Of a stretch of 64,000 nucleotides of DNA, positions 35,186 to 43,325 are shown in pieces. The notes under the pieces were generated by a model. The model had not been told where the DNA came from. It was given only the letters and a program-made list of their open reading frames with translations, and searched no databases. The position numbers were made by a program, and so were the translations under genes. Position 1 is the first letter of the stretch; each line of letters opens with the position of its first letter. The stretch comes from Saccharopolyspora erythraea (GTDB taxonomy: Bacteria; Actinomycetota; Actinomycetes; Mycobacteriales; Pseudonocardiaceae), in the NCBI RefSeq assembly GCF_018141105.1, contig NZ_CP054839.1, positions 1,054,001 to 1,118,000 of the forward strand. The letters run 5' to 3'.

Positions 35186-35481
35186 TGGATACCCCATCCT
35201 TGAGGGTGGGGAGGAGTCGATCCCGGGTGTTGTTGGCCTTTACCAGGAAGATCGGTGTTGTTCGGGCGGTTGTAGGGTTGGGCCTCCGGTCCGGGCGAAA
35301 ACCAAGCTCGGACTGAGCTACCGCCGGGCTGGCGGGATGTCAAGCCTGTGGAGCTTGGGTAAGACCGTGGCGGCACACCGCACATGCCGAGGTGCGATTC
35401 CTCGGGCGGCGCTGGGCTGTGAAGCAGGAAACTCAGTCCGCGAGGACTGAATCTCCCGCGTTCACGCGGGAGAGAAGTCAA
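35186..35481 (+). mobile_element. tnpB-less IS200/IS605-type mini-element with omega-RNA-like 3' end
   Basis: About 296 bp without an ORF, filling the gap between ATPase and permease genes of one operon. The left end has a hairpin CCCCATCC-TTGA-GGGTGGGG (35192-35211). The right end has TCAGTCC-GCGA-GGACTGA (35433-35450), then CTCCCGCG-TTCA-CGCGGGAG (35453-35472) and GAAGTCAA. This order, stem-loop then a TCAA end preceded by GAAT, resembles the 3' end of TnpB guide RNAs (compare ISDra2). Bases after 35481 would be the guide. No transposase or TnpB frame remains. Element borders are estimated. Confidence 0.65.
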
Positions 35482-36440
35482 GTTGCCTCCTCGGTGAGCT
35501 GGGCGAACAGGTCCTCCAGGCCCGCCCGGCCGCGGCGCGCTTCGTGCACCCCGACCCCTGCGTGCACGAGGGCGGCGATGACCTCGGGCGGGTCGACGTC
35601 GGTCAGCTCGACGCGCAGCGCACCGTCCTCCTCGCGGGCCGCGATCCCCTGGTCGCGCAGCGCGTGCAGGCCGCCTTCGACGTCGGCGGTGGACACCACC
35701 AGGTGCGGCCTGCCCGACTCCAGAAGCTCCCCGAGATCGCCCTGGGCGACCAGCGATCCCCGGTTCATCACCGCGACGTGCGTGCACGTCGCCTCCACCT
35801 CGGACAGCAGGTGCGACGACACGACCACGGTCGTGCCCACCGAGTGCAGGCCGGCGATGATCCGCCGGATCTCCCGCGTCCCGGCGGGGTCCAGGCCGTT
35901 GGTCGGCTCGTCGAGCACAACCAGCTCGCGCGGGACCAGCAGCGCGGCGGCAAGCCCCAGGCGCTGCTTCATGCCCAGCGAGTAGCCCTTGTACCTGCGG
36001 TGCGCGGCAGCGGTGAGCCCGACGCGTTCGAGCGCGTCGGCCACGGCGTCCCGCAGCCTGCCGTTGGCGAGCGCGGGTTCCATCGCCGCGCAGCGCATCA
36101 GGTTCTCCCGCCCGGACAGGAAGGGGTGGAAACCGGGACCCTCGACCAGAGCCCCGACGCCGGGCAGCACGTGCGCCGCCCCGTCGGGCACCGGGTGGCC
36201 GAGCACCTCGACCGTGCCCGCCGTCGGCCGGGTCAGCCCCAGCAGCATCCGGATCGTGGTCGTCTTCCCGGACCCGTTGGGGCCCAGGACGCCGACGACC
36301 GCGCCGCGCGGGACGGTCAGGTCCACCCCGGCGACGGCGACGGTCTCCCCGTAGGTCTTGCGCAGGCCCGCCGTGCGGGCGGCGAAACCGCCCGCCGGGG
36401 CGGCGGTGGCCACCCCGGCGGACTCGACGACTCCGGTCAT
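35478..36440 (-). CDS. ABC transporter ATP-binding protein (DrrA/CcmA type)
   Basis: 320 residues. Walker A GPNGSGKTT, signature YSLGMKQRLGLA, Walker B LVVLDEPTNGLD, switch His in VVVSSHLL, followed by a C-terminal dimerisation domain ending GLEDLFAQLTEEA. It pairs with the ABC-2 permease downstream. The ATG overlaps the stop of the LolA-like gene (TGATG). Its TGA stop lies within the right boundary of the mini-element, so the last codons may have been formed by insertion. Confidence 0.93.
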   Translation of the reverse strand: MTGVVESAGVATAAPAGGFAARTAGLRKTYGETVAVAGVDLTVPRGAVVGVLGPNGSGKTTTIRMLLGLTRPTAGTVEVLGHPVPDGAAHVLPGVGALVEGPGFHPFLSGRENLMRCAAMEPALANGRLRDAVADALERVGLTAAAHRRYKGYSLGMKQRLGLAAALLVPRELVVLDEPTNGLDPAGTREIRRIIAGLHSVGTTVVVSSHLLSEVEATCTHVAVMNRGSLVAQGDLGELLESGRPHLVVSTADVEGGLHALRDQGIAAREEDGALRVELTDVDPPEVIAALVHAGVGVHEARRGRAGLEDLFAQLTEEAT

Positions 36441-37483
36441 CACGCGTTTCCGAGCGCGGCCGTCAGCACCTGCTCCGGGACCGCGCCGGCGACGGCGCGA
36501 CCGTCGGAGGTAACCAGCGCCGAACCGGCCTTGGTCTGGATGAGCCAGCCCTGGCCCCACGGGCCGCTGACCGGCCTGCCGATCTGCTCGACCATGGCCA
36601 TCGGGTTGCCCTCGGCGCCCTCGCCCTTGGGCAGCTCGGTCCGCACGACCGTGTCCCAGCCGTCGCCGATGACGGTCGGCTCGGGGTGCTCGGCACCCGG
36701 GCCGGGCTTGCCGTGCGGCCCGGTCTCCTCCGCCTCGCGAACCTGCGCGCCGGGGGGAGCGGTGAAGCGGAACAGCGCCGGGTCGGGCTGCGCCAGGTCC
36801 AGGCTGGAGAAGCCGACGTGCAGCGCGGGGCTGTCGGAGCCGTTGGTGCCGACCGTGACCGCGAGCGGGATGCGCTTCTCGGCGTCCACGGCGATCCGGA
36901 TCTCGCGCAGCACGGTCCGCTCGGTCGGCTTCGGCTTCAGCACCAGCTCGTAGGCGTCGCGGCCGGCGACGCTGGCGGTGCCGTCGACCGACACCTCGCT
37001 GGTCTGGCGCACGGCGTCGATGAGCTGCCGCGACATCGCGGCCGGGTCGGCGGGCGCCTTGTGCTCCGGCGCCGGAGCGCGGTCGTGGGGGGCCCTGGTG
37101 ACCGTGCGCTCCGCCGAGTCCCAGCTCCACACCGTCGCGCCGTCGTCGACGATCGTGTTCTCGCCCGCCGAGGACGGCAGCGACACCCGGTGCCTGCTCT
37201 GGCCGTCGGTCCACACCTGGAAGGCGCTGTGGCTCTGCGAGAGCACGGAGGTGCTCGCGTCCTGGCCGGGGATCATCGGCAGGCCCAGCGCGTTGTCGAC
37301 CTCCACCGTGCCGGACAGGGCGGGCGGCGCGGCCGTCATCACCGACTCCACCAGCGCCTCCGGCGCGACCGGCGGGAGCACGGGATCGGCGCCCGCACCG
37401 GTCGGCAGGGCCAGCGCGGTGAGCCCGGCGACGCCGGCCACCACCCCTGCCGTCGCGGTGAGCGTGACGTGGTTTCGTTTCAT
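36440..37483 (-). CDS. Secreted LolA-like / DUF2092 outer-surface protein
   Basis: 347 residues with an N-terminal signal sequence (VTLTATAGVVAGVAGLTALALP). The beta-rich body (SAFQVWTDGQSRHRVSLPSS, TVWSWDSAERTVTRAP, GRDAYELVLKPKPTERTVLREIRIAVD) is like LolA/LppX-type lipid carriers. An AGGAGA lies six bases before the ATG. First gene of the operon with the ABC ATPase and permease, opposite a two-component system; it may pass or shield the exported lipid or drug. Confidence 0.83.
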   Translation of the reverse strand: MKRNHVTLTATAGVVAGVAGLTALALPTGAGADPVLPPVAPEALVESVMTAAPPALSGTVEVDNALGLPMIPGQDASTSVLSQSHSAFQVWTDGQSRHRVSLPSSAGENTIVDDGATVWSWDSAERTVTRAPHDRAPAPEHKAPADPAAMSRQLIDAVRQTSEVSVDGTASVAGRDAYELVLKPKPTERTVLREIRIAVDAEKRIPLAVTVGTNGSDSPALHVGFSSLDLAQPDPALFRFTAPPGAQVREAEETGPHGKPGPGAEHPEPTVIGDGWDTVVRTELPKGEGAEGNPMAMVEQIGRPVSGPWGQGWLIQTKAGSALVTSDGRAVAGAVPEQVLTAALGNA

Positions 37484-37558
37484 TGGACTGTCTCCTGTCG
37501 CTGTCCGTTCCCCCTGCGGGAGCCGTGGCTCCCGGACTGCCAGAGTGACCCGCCGACG

Positions 37559-37605
37559 CTGAGAAGAGCCTGAGACCTGCCTCCGCAGCTGAGAACTCTC
37601 TTAGA
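37559..37605 (+). promoter_or_regulatory. Four-hexamer direct repeat, likely response-regulator site
   Basis: CTGAGA at 37559, 37570 and 37589 and CTTAGA at 37600, spaced 11, 19 and 11 bp. Two tandem 11-bp-spaced pairs on one face of the helix are the usual layout for OmpR-family dimers. The site lies in the 163-bp gap between the transporter operon and the divergent OmpR-type regulator, 42 bp before the latter. Confidence 0.65.
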
Positions 37606-37646
37606 GACGGTGCACGACGGACCCCGACCTCGGCATGCTGAGAACC

Positions 37647-38330
37647 ATGGCGGCGCGGGTGTTGGTGGTCGACGACGAACCGGGAGTCCGCTCGGCGCTG
37701 CGCCGGGGGCTGTCGGCCGAGGGCATGGACGTCACGGTCGCGTCCGACGGGGTGGAGGCCCTGCGCCTGGCGAGCACCGGCGCGTTCGACGTCGTCGTGC
37801 TCGACATCATGCTGCCGGAGCTCTCCGGCTACCGCGTGCTCGAACGGCTGCGCGCGGACGACGTCGCAACGCCCGTCCTGCTGCTGTCGGCCAAGGACGG
37901 CGAGGTCGACCAGGCCGACGGGCTCGACCTGGGCGCCGACGGCTACCTGGTCAAGCCGTTCTCGTTCCTGGTGCTCGTGGCCCAGATCCGGGCCCTGCTG
38001 CGGCGCGGCGAGGCGGCCGGGCGCGGTGAGCTGCGCGTCGGCGAGCTGCTGATCGACCGCAGCAGCCGCGAGGTGCGCTGGGCGGGCACCGAGGTGTCGC
38101 TCTCGCCCCGTGAGTACGGGCTGCTCGTCGCGCTCGCGGGGCGTCCCGGGGCGGTGGTGTCCAAGGAGGACCTGCTGCGCACCGTGTGGGGCGAGGACCA
38201 GTTCGTCACGCGCAACGTCGTCGAGGTTTACGTCGGTTACCTGCGCCGCAAGCTGACCGCCGCCGGGGCCGGGCACCTGGTGCAGACGGTGCGCGGCCAC
38301 GGCTACCGGGTCAGCGACGAGCCGTCGTGA
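37647..38330 (+). CDS. Two-component response regulator, OmpR family
   Basis: 227 residues. Receiver: DDEPG at 8-12, phospho-acceptor Asp in VVLDIMLPE (about 51), KPFSF. C-terminal winged helix: ELLIDRSSREVRWAGTEVSL, REYGLLVALAGRPGAVVSKE, NVVEVYVGYLRRKL, VRGHGYRV. The ATG at 37647 begins the homology; one at 37635 is in frame. The kinase gene overlaps its stop (GTGA). The divergent ABC export operon is the likely regulon, with the CTGAGA repeats as site. Confidence 0.94.
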   Translation: MAARVLVVDDEPGVRSALRRGLSAEGMDVTVASDGVEALRLASTGAFDVVVLDIMLPELSGYRVLERLRADDVATPVLLLSAKDGEVDQADGLDLGADGYLVKPFSFLVLVAQIRALLRRGEAAGRGELRVGELLIDRSSREVRWAGTEVSLSPREYGLLVALAGRPGAVVSKEDLLRTVWGEDQFVTRNVVEVYVGYLRRKLTAAGAGHLVQTVRGHGYRVSDEPS

Positions 38331-39715
38331 TCAGGCTGCCCCGTCCAGTGCGGTCGTGGTGGTCGCGCCGCACGATCCAGTTCCGGACCAGCGCGGTCGC
38401 CACCGTCGTCGCGCTCTGCGCCCTGGGCGCCATCGCGCACGCCAGCACCGGCTTCGTCGGCTGGCTGCTGCTCGACTCGGTCGACACCGACCTCCGGCGC
38501 AGGGCCACGGCGGCCACCTCGCAACTGGCCTCGGGCGCGGACCCCGCCGCGCTGGTCGGACCCGACCTGCGGGTGCTCGACGTCGCGGGCACCCCCGTCG
38601 ACGGCCTGCCCGCGCGGGCGCTCGGCGGTCGCGAGATCGACGACCTCAAGGAGGGCGAGGGCGTCATAGAGCACCGCGACCACGCCGAGTGGCGCCGCTG
38701 GGTGGGCGCGGTCGTCCCCGACCCGCGCGGCGAACCTCGCCTGGTGCTGGCGGGCACGCCGCTCGTCGGGTACCGCGACACCCTCAGCACCGCGGGGAAC
38801 TTCCTCGTCTTCGGCTCGATCCTGTCGGCGACGACGATCGGCCTGGCCACCTGGATCGTCGTGCGCCGCTGCCTGCGCCCGGTGGAGCGGCTGCGGGTGG
38901 CGGCCGGGACGCTGCCGGAGGGCGAGCGGCTGCCGGTGCCCGAGGCCGACGACGAGCTGCGGGCGCTCGCCGAAGCGCTCAACAGCATGCTCACCCGCCG
39001 CGACGCCGACACCGAGTGGCTGCGCCGCTTCACCGGCGACGCCGCGCACGAGCTGCGCAACCCCGTCTCGGCGATCCGCGTGCAGGCCGAGGTCGCGGTG
39101 GTGCACCCCGACCCGGAGCAGGCGCAGGAGGCGCTGCAGGAGATCGCCGACGAGGCCAAGCGGCTCTCCGATCTGGTGGACGGGCTGCTGGCGCTGGCCC
39201 GCGCGGAGCGCGGCAGCCAGCCACCGCCGCGACCGGTGGACCTGGTGTCGGCCGTGCGCGCGGCGGCCGACAGGGCGAACATGCGGGGAGTCCGGCCACG
39301 GGTCCAGGTCGAGACCTCGGCGGCGGCGCTGGTGGTCTCCGCCAGCCCCTACGAGGTGGCCACCGTCCTGGACAACCTCGTCTCCAACGCCCTGCGCTAC
39401 GCCCGCGCACTGGTCCGGGTGTCGCTGCTGCCCGCGGCGGACTCCGTGCGGCTGCTGGTCGACGACGACGGCCCCGGCATCCCCGCCGAACACCGGGCAC
39501 AGGTCTTCGACCGCTTCCACCGCGTCGAGGCCGACCGGGCGCGCAGCACCGGCGGCAGCGGCCTCGGGCTCGCACTGGTTGCCGAGGCCGTCCGCCGCCG
39601 CGGCGGCACCGTCCGCGCGGGCGAGTCGCCCGAGGGCGGAGCCCGCATCGAGGCACGCTGGCCCCTTTCGGGTCCCCTCCTGCCCGCCGTTCGCCGCGAC
39701 GACGGGCGGCGGTAG
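38327..39715 (+). CDS. Sensor histidine kinase, HAMP/HisKA type
   Basis: 462 residues. Two membrane helices (about 18-42 and 155-178) flank a 110-residue extracytoplasmic sensor domain; then HAMP (RRCLRPVERLRVAAGTLPEG), HisKA with FTGDAAHELRNPVSAIR (His about 240), N-box VLDNLVSNALRYA, G-boxes DDDGPGIP and GGSGLGLALV. It partners the preceding OmpR-type regulator through a 4-bp overlap. Confidence 0.95.
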   Translation: MIRLPRPVRSWWSRRTIQFRTSAVATVVALCALGAIAHASTGFVGWLLLDSVDTDLRRRATAATSQLASGADPAALVGPDLRVLDVAGTPVDGLPARALGGREIDDLKEGEGVIEHRDHAEWRRWVGAVVPDPRGEPRLVLAGTPLVGYRDTLSTAGNFLVFGSILSATTIGLATWIVVRRCLRPVERLRVAAGTLPEGERLPVPEADDELRALAEALNSMLTRRDADTEWLRRFTGDAAHELRNPVSAIRVQAEVAVVHPDPEQAQEALQEIADEAKRLSDLVDGLLALARAERGSQPPPRPVDLVSAVRAAADRANMRGVRPRVQVETSAAALVVSASPYEVATVLDNLVSNALRYARALVRVSLLPAADSVRLLVDDDGPGIPAEHRAQVFDRFHRVEADRARSTGGSGLGLALVAEAVRRRGGTVRAGESPEGGARIEARWPLSGPLLPAVRRDDGRR

Positions 39716-39731
39716 CGACGGGGGAGTGGCA

Positions 39732-39918
39732 GGGCGCTGTGAGGCGACCGCGGCGGTCGGGCGGGCTGTGAGACGGCGGCGCTGGGGCGGGCTGTGGGGC
39801 GACGGCCGCGGGGGCGCTGTGGGGCGATGGCCGCGGGGGCGCTGTGGGGCGACGGCCCGCAGGGGCGCTGTGAGATGGCGACAGCGGTAGGAGGCGCTGT
39901 GAGACGACGGCGACGGTG
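39732..39918. repeat. Seven tandem units of 24-28 bp after the histidine kinase gene
   Basis: Units begin with GGGCGCTGTG or GCGGGCTGTG at about 39732, 39760, 39788, 39811, 39836, 39862 and 39890, each followed by a GGCGACGGCCGCG-like stretch. They fill the first part of the 549-bp gap 39716-40264; no gene is supported there. Confidence 0.75.
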
Positions 39919-40000
39919 ACAGGCGCGTTGTCCCGCGCCCTTCCGCACGGGAGCCGTCAGCGGCCAGGGCCGAGCGCTTGAGCCCTGCGCGCCACGAGCC

Positions 40001-40145
40001 GTCGCCGGTCGGGCGCTCCGTCGTCCGTTCTCGCCGCTGATGTCCCTGGCCGGAGGGTCTTCGTATGTACACGCCGTTGGCGTCTGCGGTCGGGCGGCCC
40101 GTTCTTCGTTCTCGCCGTTGACGTTCCTGGTCGAGCGGACCCTCG
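40001..40145. repeat. Imperfect direct repeat of about 65 bp, 80 bp apart
   Basis: Copies at 40001-40063 and 40081-40145 share blocks such as CGGTCGGGCG, CGTTCTCGCCG and a TGATGTCCCTGG/TGACGTTCCTGG match. They lie in the same gap as the 39.7-39.9 kb array, before the NUDIX gene. Confidence 0.65.
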
Positions 40146-40264
40146 CCTGTCCACGCCCGGGTCGTCGCCGGTGGTCCTCCCCACCAGCCCAGGTGTCCGG
40201 CGCGGTGTGGTCATCGCCCATCTCACCACCTGGACGGAGTCCCGGTGGGGCAAGATGTCGTCAC

Positions 40265-41113
40265 GTGCCAGTCTTGCGAACCACGGGCCTGATCGACGCG
40301 CCGCTGCCGACCGTCGGAGGTGCGCTCCGCGACATCCCACTCGCCGAACACGCGCTGGCCGGGCTCGGGGTGCGCGCCCGCGTGGTGGGGAAGGCGTCGG
40401 CGCTGCTCGTGCCGGGGGACGAGCTTGCGTTCCGGATGCCGGTGCTCGGAGTGCCGGTCTCGCTGCGCACGCGGATCGTCCGGGCCGATGCGGACGCCCT
40501 CACCTCAGTGCTGGTCGCCGGGCCGCTGCGGGAGCTGCGGCACGAAGCGGTTCTCGCCGCCGTCGGTGACCGCACCCTGATCACCGACTCGGTGCACTGG
40601 ACGACGCCGCTCGGCGGAGCCGGGCGTCTGGCCGACGTGGCGCTGTTGCGCCGCAAGGTGCTCGCAGTGCAGGCCCAGCGAATCAGGGCCGTGCGGGAGC
40701 TGGCCGAGTCGTGGGCGGGCCGGAAGGTCGTCGTCGGCGCCGCGATCGTCCGAAGTGGACTCCTGCTGGCGCAGCAGCGCCGCTATCCCGCCGACCACGC
40801 GGGCCGCTGGGAGTTGCCAGGTGGCCGGGTGGAGCCAGGGGAGGGAGAACGCGACGCGGTCGTCCGGGAGTGCAAGGAAGAACTCGACGTCGAGGTGCGG
40901 CCCACAGGTCGGGTCGGCACCGACGTGCCCCTGTCGAACGGGATGATCCTGCGGATCCACAGCGCCGAACTGGTCGACCCGGCAGCGGCCCCGAAGGCCG
41001 TCGAGCACCACGACGTCCGCTGGGTGAAGGCGGCGGACCTGCCCGCCCTGGACTGGCTGGACGCCGACCGAGTCCTGGTCCACTCACTCCGGGAACTGGT
41101 CGGGAAGAGCTGA
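40265..41113 (+). CDS. NUDIX hydrolase fused to an N-terminal SRPBCC-like domain
   Basis: 282 residues in two parts. Residues 1-140 look like a SRPBCC/polyketide-cyclase-type domain (TTGLIDAPLPTVGGALRD, DRTLITDSVHWTTPLGGAGRL, ending in the LLRRKVLAVQAQRIRAVREL helix). Residues 150-282 are a MutT-like NUDIX hydrolase: WELPGGRVEPGEGERDAVVR then ECKEELDVEV is a full Nudix box (GX5EX7REXXEEXXX), with a Cys in place of a conserved position. Such enzymes cleave oxidised or other nucleoside diphosphate derivatives. The GTG at 40265 starts the first domain. Confidence 0.85.
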   Translation: MPVLRTTGLIDAPLPTVGGALRDIPLAEHALAGLGVRARVVGKASALLVPGDELAFRMPVLGVPVSLRTRIVRADADALTSVLVAGPLRELRHEAVLAAVGDRTLITDSVHWTTPLGGAGRLADVALLRRKVLAVQAQRIRAVRELAESWAGRKVVVGAAIVRSGLLLAQQRRYPADHAGRWELPGGRVEPGEGERDAVVRECKEELDVEVRPTGRVGTDVPLSNGMILRIHSAELVDPAAAPKAVEHHDVRWVKAADLPALDWLDADRVLVHSLRELVGKS

Positions 41114-41204
41114 AGCAAGGGCCAGATCACTGCCCAGATTTCCGCCCGCTGGCAACGCTTCCGCGGAGGAGGACCGCCCGGCCTGCTCCGCTCTGCGCCG
41201 CGAA

Positions 41205-41335
41205 CCGCCGGCCCGGCTTGCCCACCGGATTCCGTTGGGTTTGCGCTGGTTTCCCAACCGCCGGCCCGGCGTGCCCACTGGACCCCGTTGGGTGTGCCCT
41301 GGTTTCCAAACCGCCCGGCCCGGCTTCCCCGGCCC
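41205..41335. repeat. 53-bp tandem repeat, 2.5 copies
   Basis: Units at 41205, 41258 and a partial at 41311 start with CCGCCGGCCCGGC and contain CCGTTGGGT and CTGGTTTCC. They lie in the 287-bp gap between the convergent NUDIX and Uma2 genes (41114-41400); nothing else was seen in it. Confidence 0.8.
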
Positions 41336-41400
41336 CCAGCCGCCGCCCGGGCCCCGCTCCGCAGCCCCGGCCCACCAGCCGCCGGACGCTCCCACAGCCC

Positions 41401-42006
41401 TCAGGGCTCGAGGAGTTCGCCCGGGTCGAAGGACAGCTCGAACGGCAGGTCGGTTTCGAAGCGCTGCCCGTCGAGAGCCTTGGCCTGATCGCGGTATTCG
41501 CCGTCCACAAGCCGCAGCAGCTCGACCTCGACTCGCTGGCGCGCGTACGAAACCTCCACGCGCATGAAGTACGGGATGCCCGCCTGAGCGCAGAGCGCCG
41601 GCTTGTCGATGCGGTCGTTCTTCCGGCTGGACGGTGACACGCATTCGCCGACGAGCAGTGCTTCCCCGGCCGGAACCCACACGCGTCCGTGCCCCGACTT
41701 CACGAGCACGGCGAAGTCCGGCTCGATCCATCTCTGCTGGTCCAGCTGCAGGTTCACCGTCAGGTAGAAGCGGTTTCCATTCGCCGCTGCCGCCGGTTCC
41801 AGGAGCTTTCCCAGCATCCACACGGCGAACATGTTTGCGGTTCCTTCACGCGGGCTCACGATCAGCTTTCCGTCCAGGCACTCGTACTTCGCCGGAGGCA
41901 TCCCCGGGATCGGCAGGTACCGGTCGGCGAGCTCGGGTGTCCACAAGCCGTCGAGATCGACCAGCGGGTCGAACCTGGCAGTCGGGTCGAACGCTGGTGC
42001 GGCCAT
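41401..42006 (-). CDS. Uma2 (DUF820) family putative endonuclease
   Basis: 201 residues of the Uma2 fold, a PD-(D/E)XK-like nuclease family widespread in actinomycetes. Motifs: KYECLDGKLIVSP, WIEPDFAVLV (E-P-D), and LLVGECVSPSSRKNDRIDKPALCAQAGIPYF in two parts, which contain the conserved E, S-P-S-S-R and D-x5-K. The target and role are unknown. The ATG at 42006 follows a GAGAGGAGCG ribosome-binding site. Confidence 0.9.
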   Translation of the reverse strand: MAAPAFDPTARFDPLVDLDGLWTPELADRYLPIPGMPPAKYECLDGKLIVSPREGTANMFAVWMLGKLLEPAAAANGNRFYLTVNLQLDQQRWIEPDFAVLVKSGHGRVWVPAGEALLVGECVSPSSRKNDRIDKPALCAQAGIPYFMRVEVSYARQRVEVELLRLVDGEYRDQAKALDGQRFETDLPFELSFDPGELLEP

Positions 42007-42142
42007 GACAGCGCTCCTCTCGAAAACCCACGTTTGCCCTTGGTCCACCACAGTACCCATGCATCCAGGTTGGCGGGACCGCTCAGGGGAGTGCCATGAA
42101 TCGGATCAAGATCCACTCGAACTGGTGAACGAATGCTGCTGC

Positions 42143-42180
42143 AAGCGCCCTGACCCGCTTCGCCGCAGGTCAGGGCGCTT
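42143..42180 (-). terminator. 13-bp perfect hairpin after trpS
   Basis: AAGCGCCCTGACC (42143-42155) and GGTCAGGGCGCTT (42168-42180) form a perfect 13-bp stem with a 12-base loop, 30 bp past the trpS stop. There is no U-run, as usual in actinobacteria. Confidence 0.8.
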
Positions 42181-42209
42181 CGCCCGTCATCGGCGCAGCC
42201 CGCGGCCCT

Positions 42210-43175
42210 TCAGCGCAGCCCCGCGACGCGCAGCGCGGCCTCCAGCCGCGGGCGCGCGCGCTCCGCCGCGCGCTTCGCGCCGTGCGCCCGCACGCGGTCG
42301 AGCTCCGCGGAGTCGTCGAGCAGCTCCCGCGCGCGTTCGCGCACGGGCCGCAGCTCCTCGACGACCGCCTCCGCGACGGTGTCCTTGAGCTCCGCGTACG
42401 AGCCGACCGAGTCGGCCGCGGCGTACGGGCTGGTGCCCTTGCACGCCGCGAGGATCTCCAGCAGGTTCGCGACCCCGGGCTTGGCCTCGGGGTCGTAGCG
42501 GACCTCGTCGCCGCCGTCGGTCACCGCCCGGCGGAACTTGCGGCGGATCGCGTCGGGCTCGTCGAGCACGAACACGCTGCCGGGGGACTGCTGCGAGGAC
42601 TTGGCCATCTTGCGGCTCGGGTCGCCGAGGTCCCGGATCCTCGCCGCCGTCTTGGGCACCACCGCGCGCGGGACGACGAACACCTCGCCGTAGTTGGAGT
42701 TGAACCTCCTGGCCAGGGTCCGGGCCAGCTCGACGTGCTGGTCCTGGTCGGTGCCGACCGGCACCTCGGACGCGCCCTGCATCAGGATGTCGGCGGCCAT
42801 GAGCACCGGGTAGGTGAGCAGGCCGACGCGGACCGACTCCTGGCCGGCGCCCTTCTCCTTGAACTGGATCATGCGCGCCGCCTCGCCGTAGGTGCAGGTG
42901 CACTCGAGCACCCAGTTCAGCGCGCCCAGCTCGTAGGCGAGGTCGGACTGCACGAACACCGAGTCCGGTTCGATGCCCGCGCCGAGCAGCACCGCGAACA
43001 CCTCGCGGGTGAGCGAGCGCAGCCGCTCCGGGCGGTGCGGCGCGGTCATCGCGTGCAGGTCGGAGACGAAGAACAGGTCCTCCGGCTCCCGCTCGGCCGC
43101 CCACCGGCGGACCGCGCCGAGGTGGTTGCCGAGGTGCACGTGGCCGGAGGGCGTGATGCCGGATAGACGGGTCAT
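42210..43175 (-). CDS. trpS: Tryptophanyl-tRNA synthetase
   Basis: 321 residues, class I aminoacyl-tRNA synthetase. The HIGH motif is GHVHLGNHLG (residues 11-20), KMSKS is KMAKSS (about 190), and GTDQDQHVELART is the Trp-specific segment. It charges tRNA-Trp. The ATG at 43175 follows AGGAGA by five bases. The length and the presence of an attenuator are as in the auxiliary, indolmycin-tolerant TrpRS of Streptomyces (known precedent); whether this is the sole or an auxiliary enzyme cannot be told here. Confidence 0.95.
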   Translation of the reverse strand: MTRLSGITPSGHVHLGNHLGAVRRWAAEREPEDLFFVSDLHAMTAPHRPERLRSLTREVFAVLLGAGIEPDSVFVQSDLAYELGALNWVLECTCTYGEAARMIQFKEKGAGQESVRVGLLTYPVLMAADILMQGASEVPVGTDQDQHVELARTLARRFNSNYGEVFVVPRAVVPKTAARIRDLGDPSRKMAKSSQQSPGSVFVLDEPDAIRRKFRRAVTDGGDEVRYDPEAKPGVANLLEILAACKGTSPYAAADSVGSYAELKDTVAEAVVEELRPVRERARELLDDSAELDRVRAHGAKRAAERARPRLEAALRVAGLR

Positions 43176-43223
43176 GATGATCTCCTGGTGTCCGGGCCGC
43201 CACCAGGATGACCGCGATTCGCG

Positions 43224-43293
43224 CCGGCCGCCTGATGGCGGCCGGTTCGCGTTGGTCAGTGCGCGATGCGTCCGGGCCGCCCGTGGGCGGCCC
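43224..43293 (-). promoter_or_regulatory. Trp attenuator hairpins upstream of trpS
   Basis: Reading on the minus strand: a GGGCCGCC/GGCGGCCC hairpin (43293-43274) overlaps the leader peptide, and a CCGGCCGCC-ATCA-GGCGGCCGG hairpin (43245-43224, 9-bp perfect stem) follows its stop. GGGCGGCCCGG of the first can pair with CCGGCCGCC of the second, giving the mutually exclusive folds of a transcription attenuator. No U-run follows. Confidence 0.75.
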
Positions 43294-43318
43294 ACCACAT
43301 GCTCAGGTGCTCGCGCAT
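43256..43318 (-). CDS. Trp leader peptide of trpS (20 residues, Trp-Trp)
   Basis: The frame from ATG 43318 to TGA 43256 gives a 20-residue peptide with MWWAAH at residues 7-12: two adjacent Trp codons, rare residues otherwise. It ends just before the terminator-like hairpin. TTGACC (43356-43351) and TAAGCT (43331-43326), 19 bp apart, end seven bases before the ATG, so the peptide is probably made from a leaderless transcript. Stalling at the Trp codons would favour the antiterminator. Confidence 0.8.
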   Translation of the reverse strand: MREHLSMWWAAHGRPGRIAH

Positions 43319-43325
43319 GTCCGGA

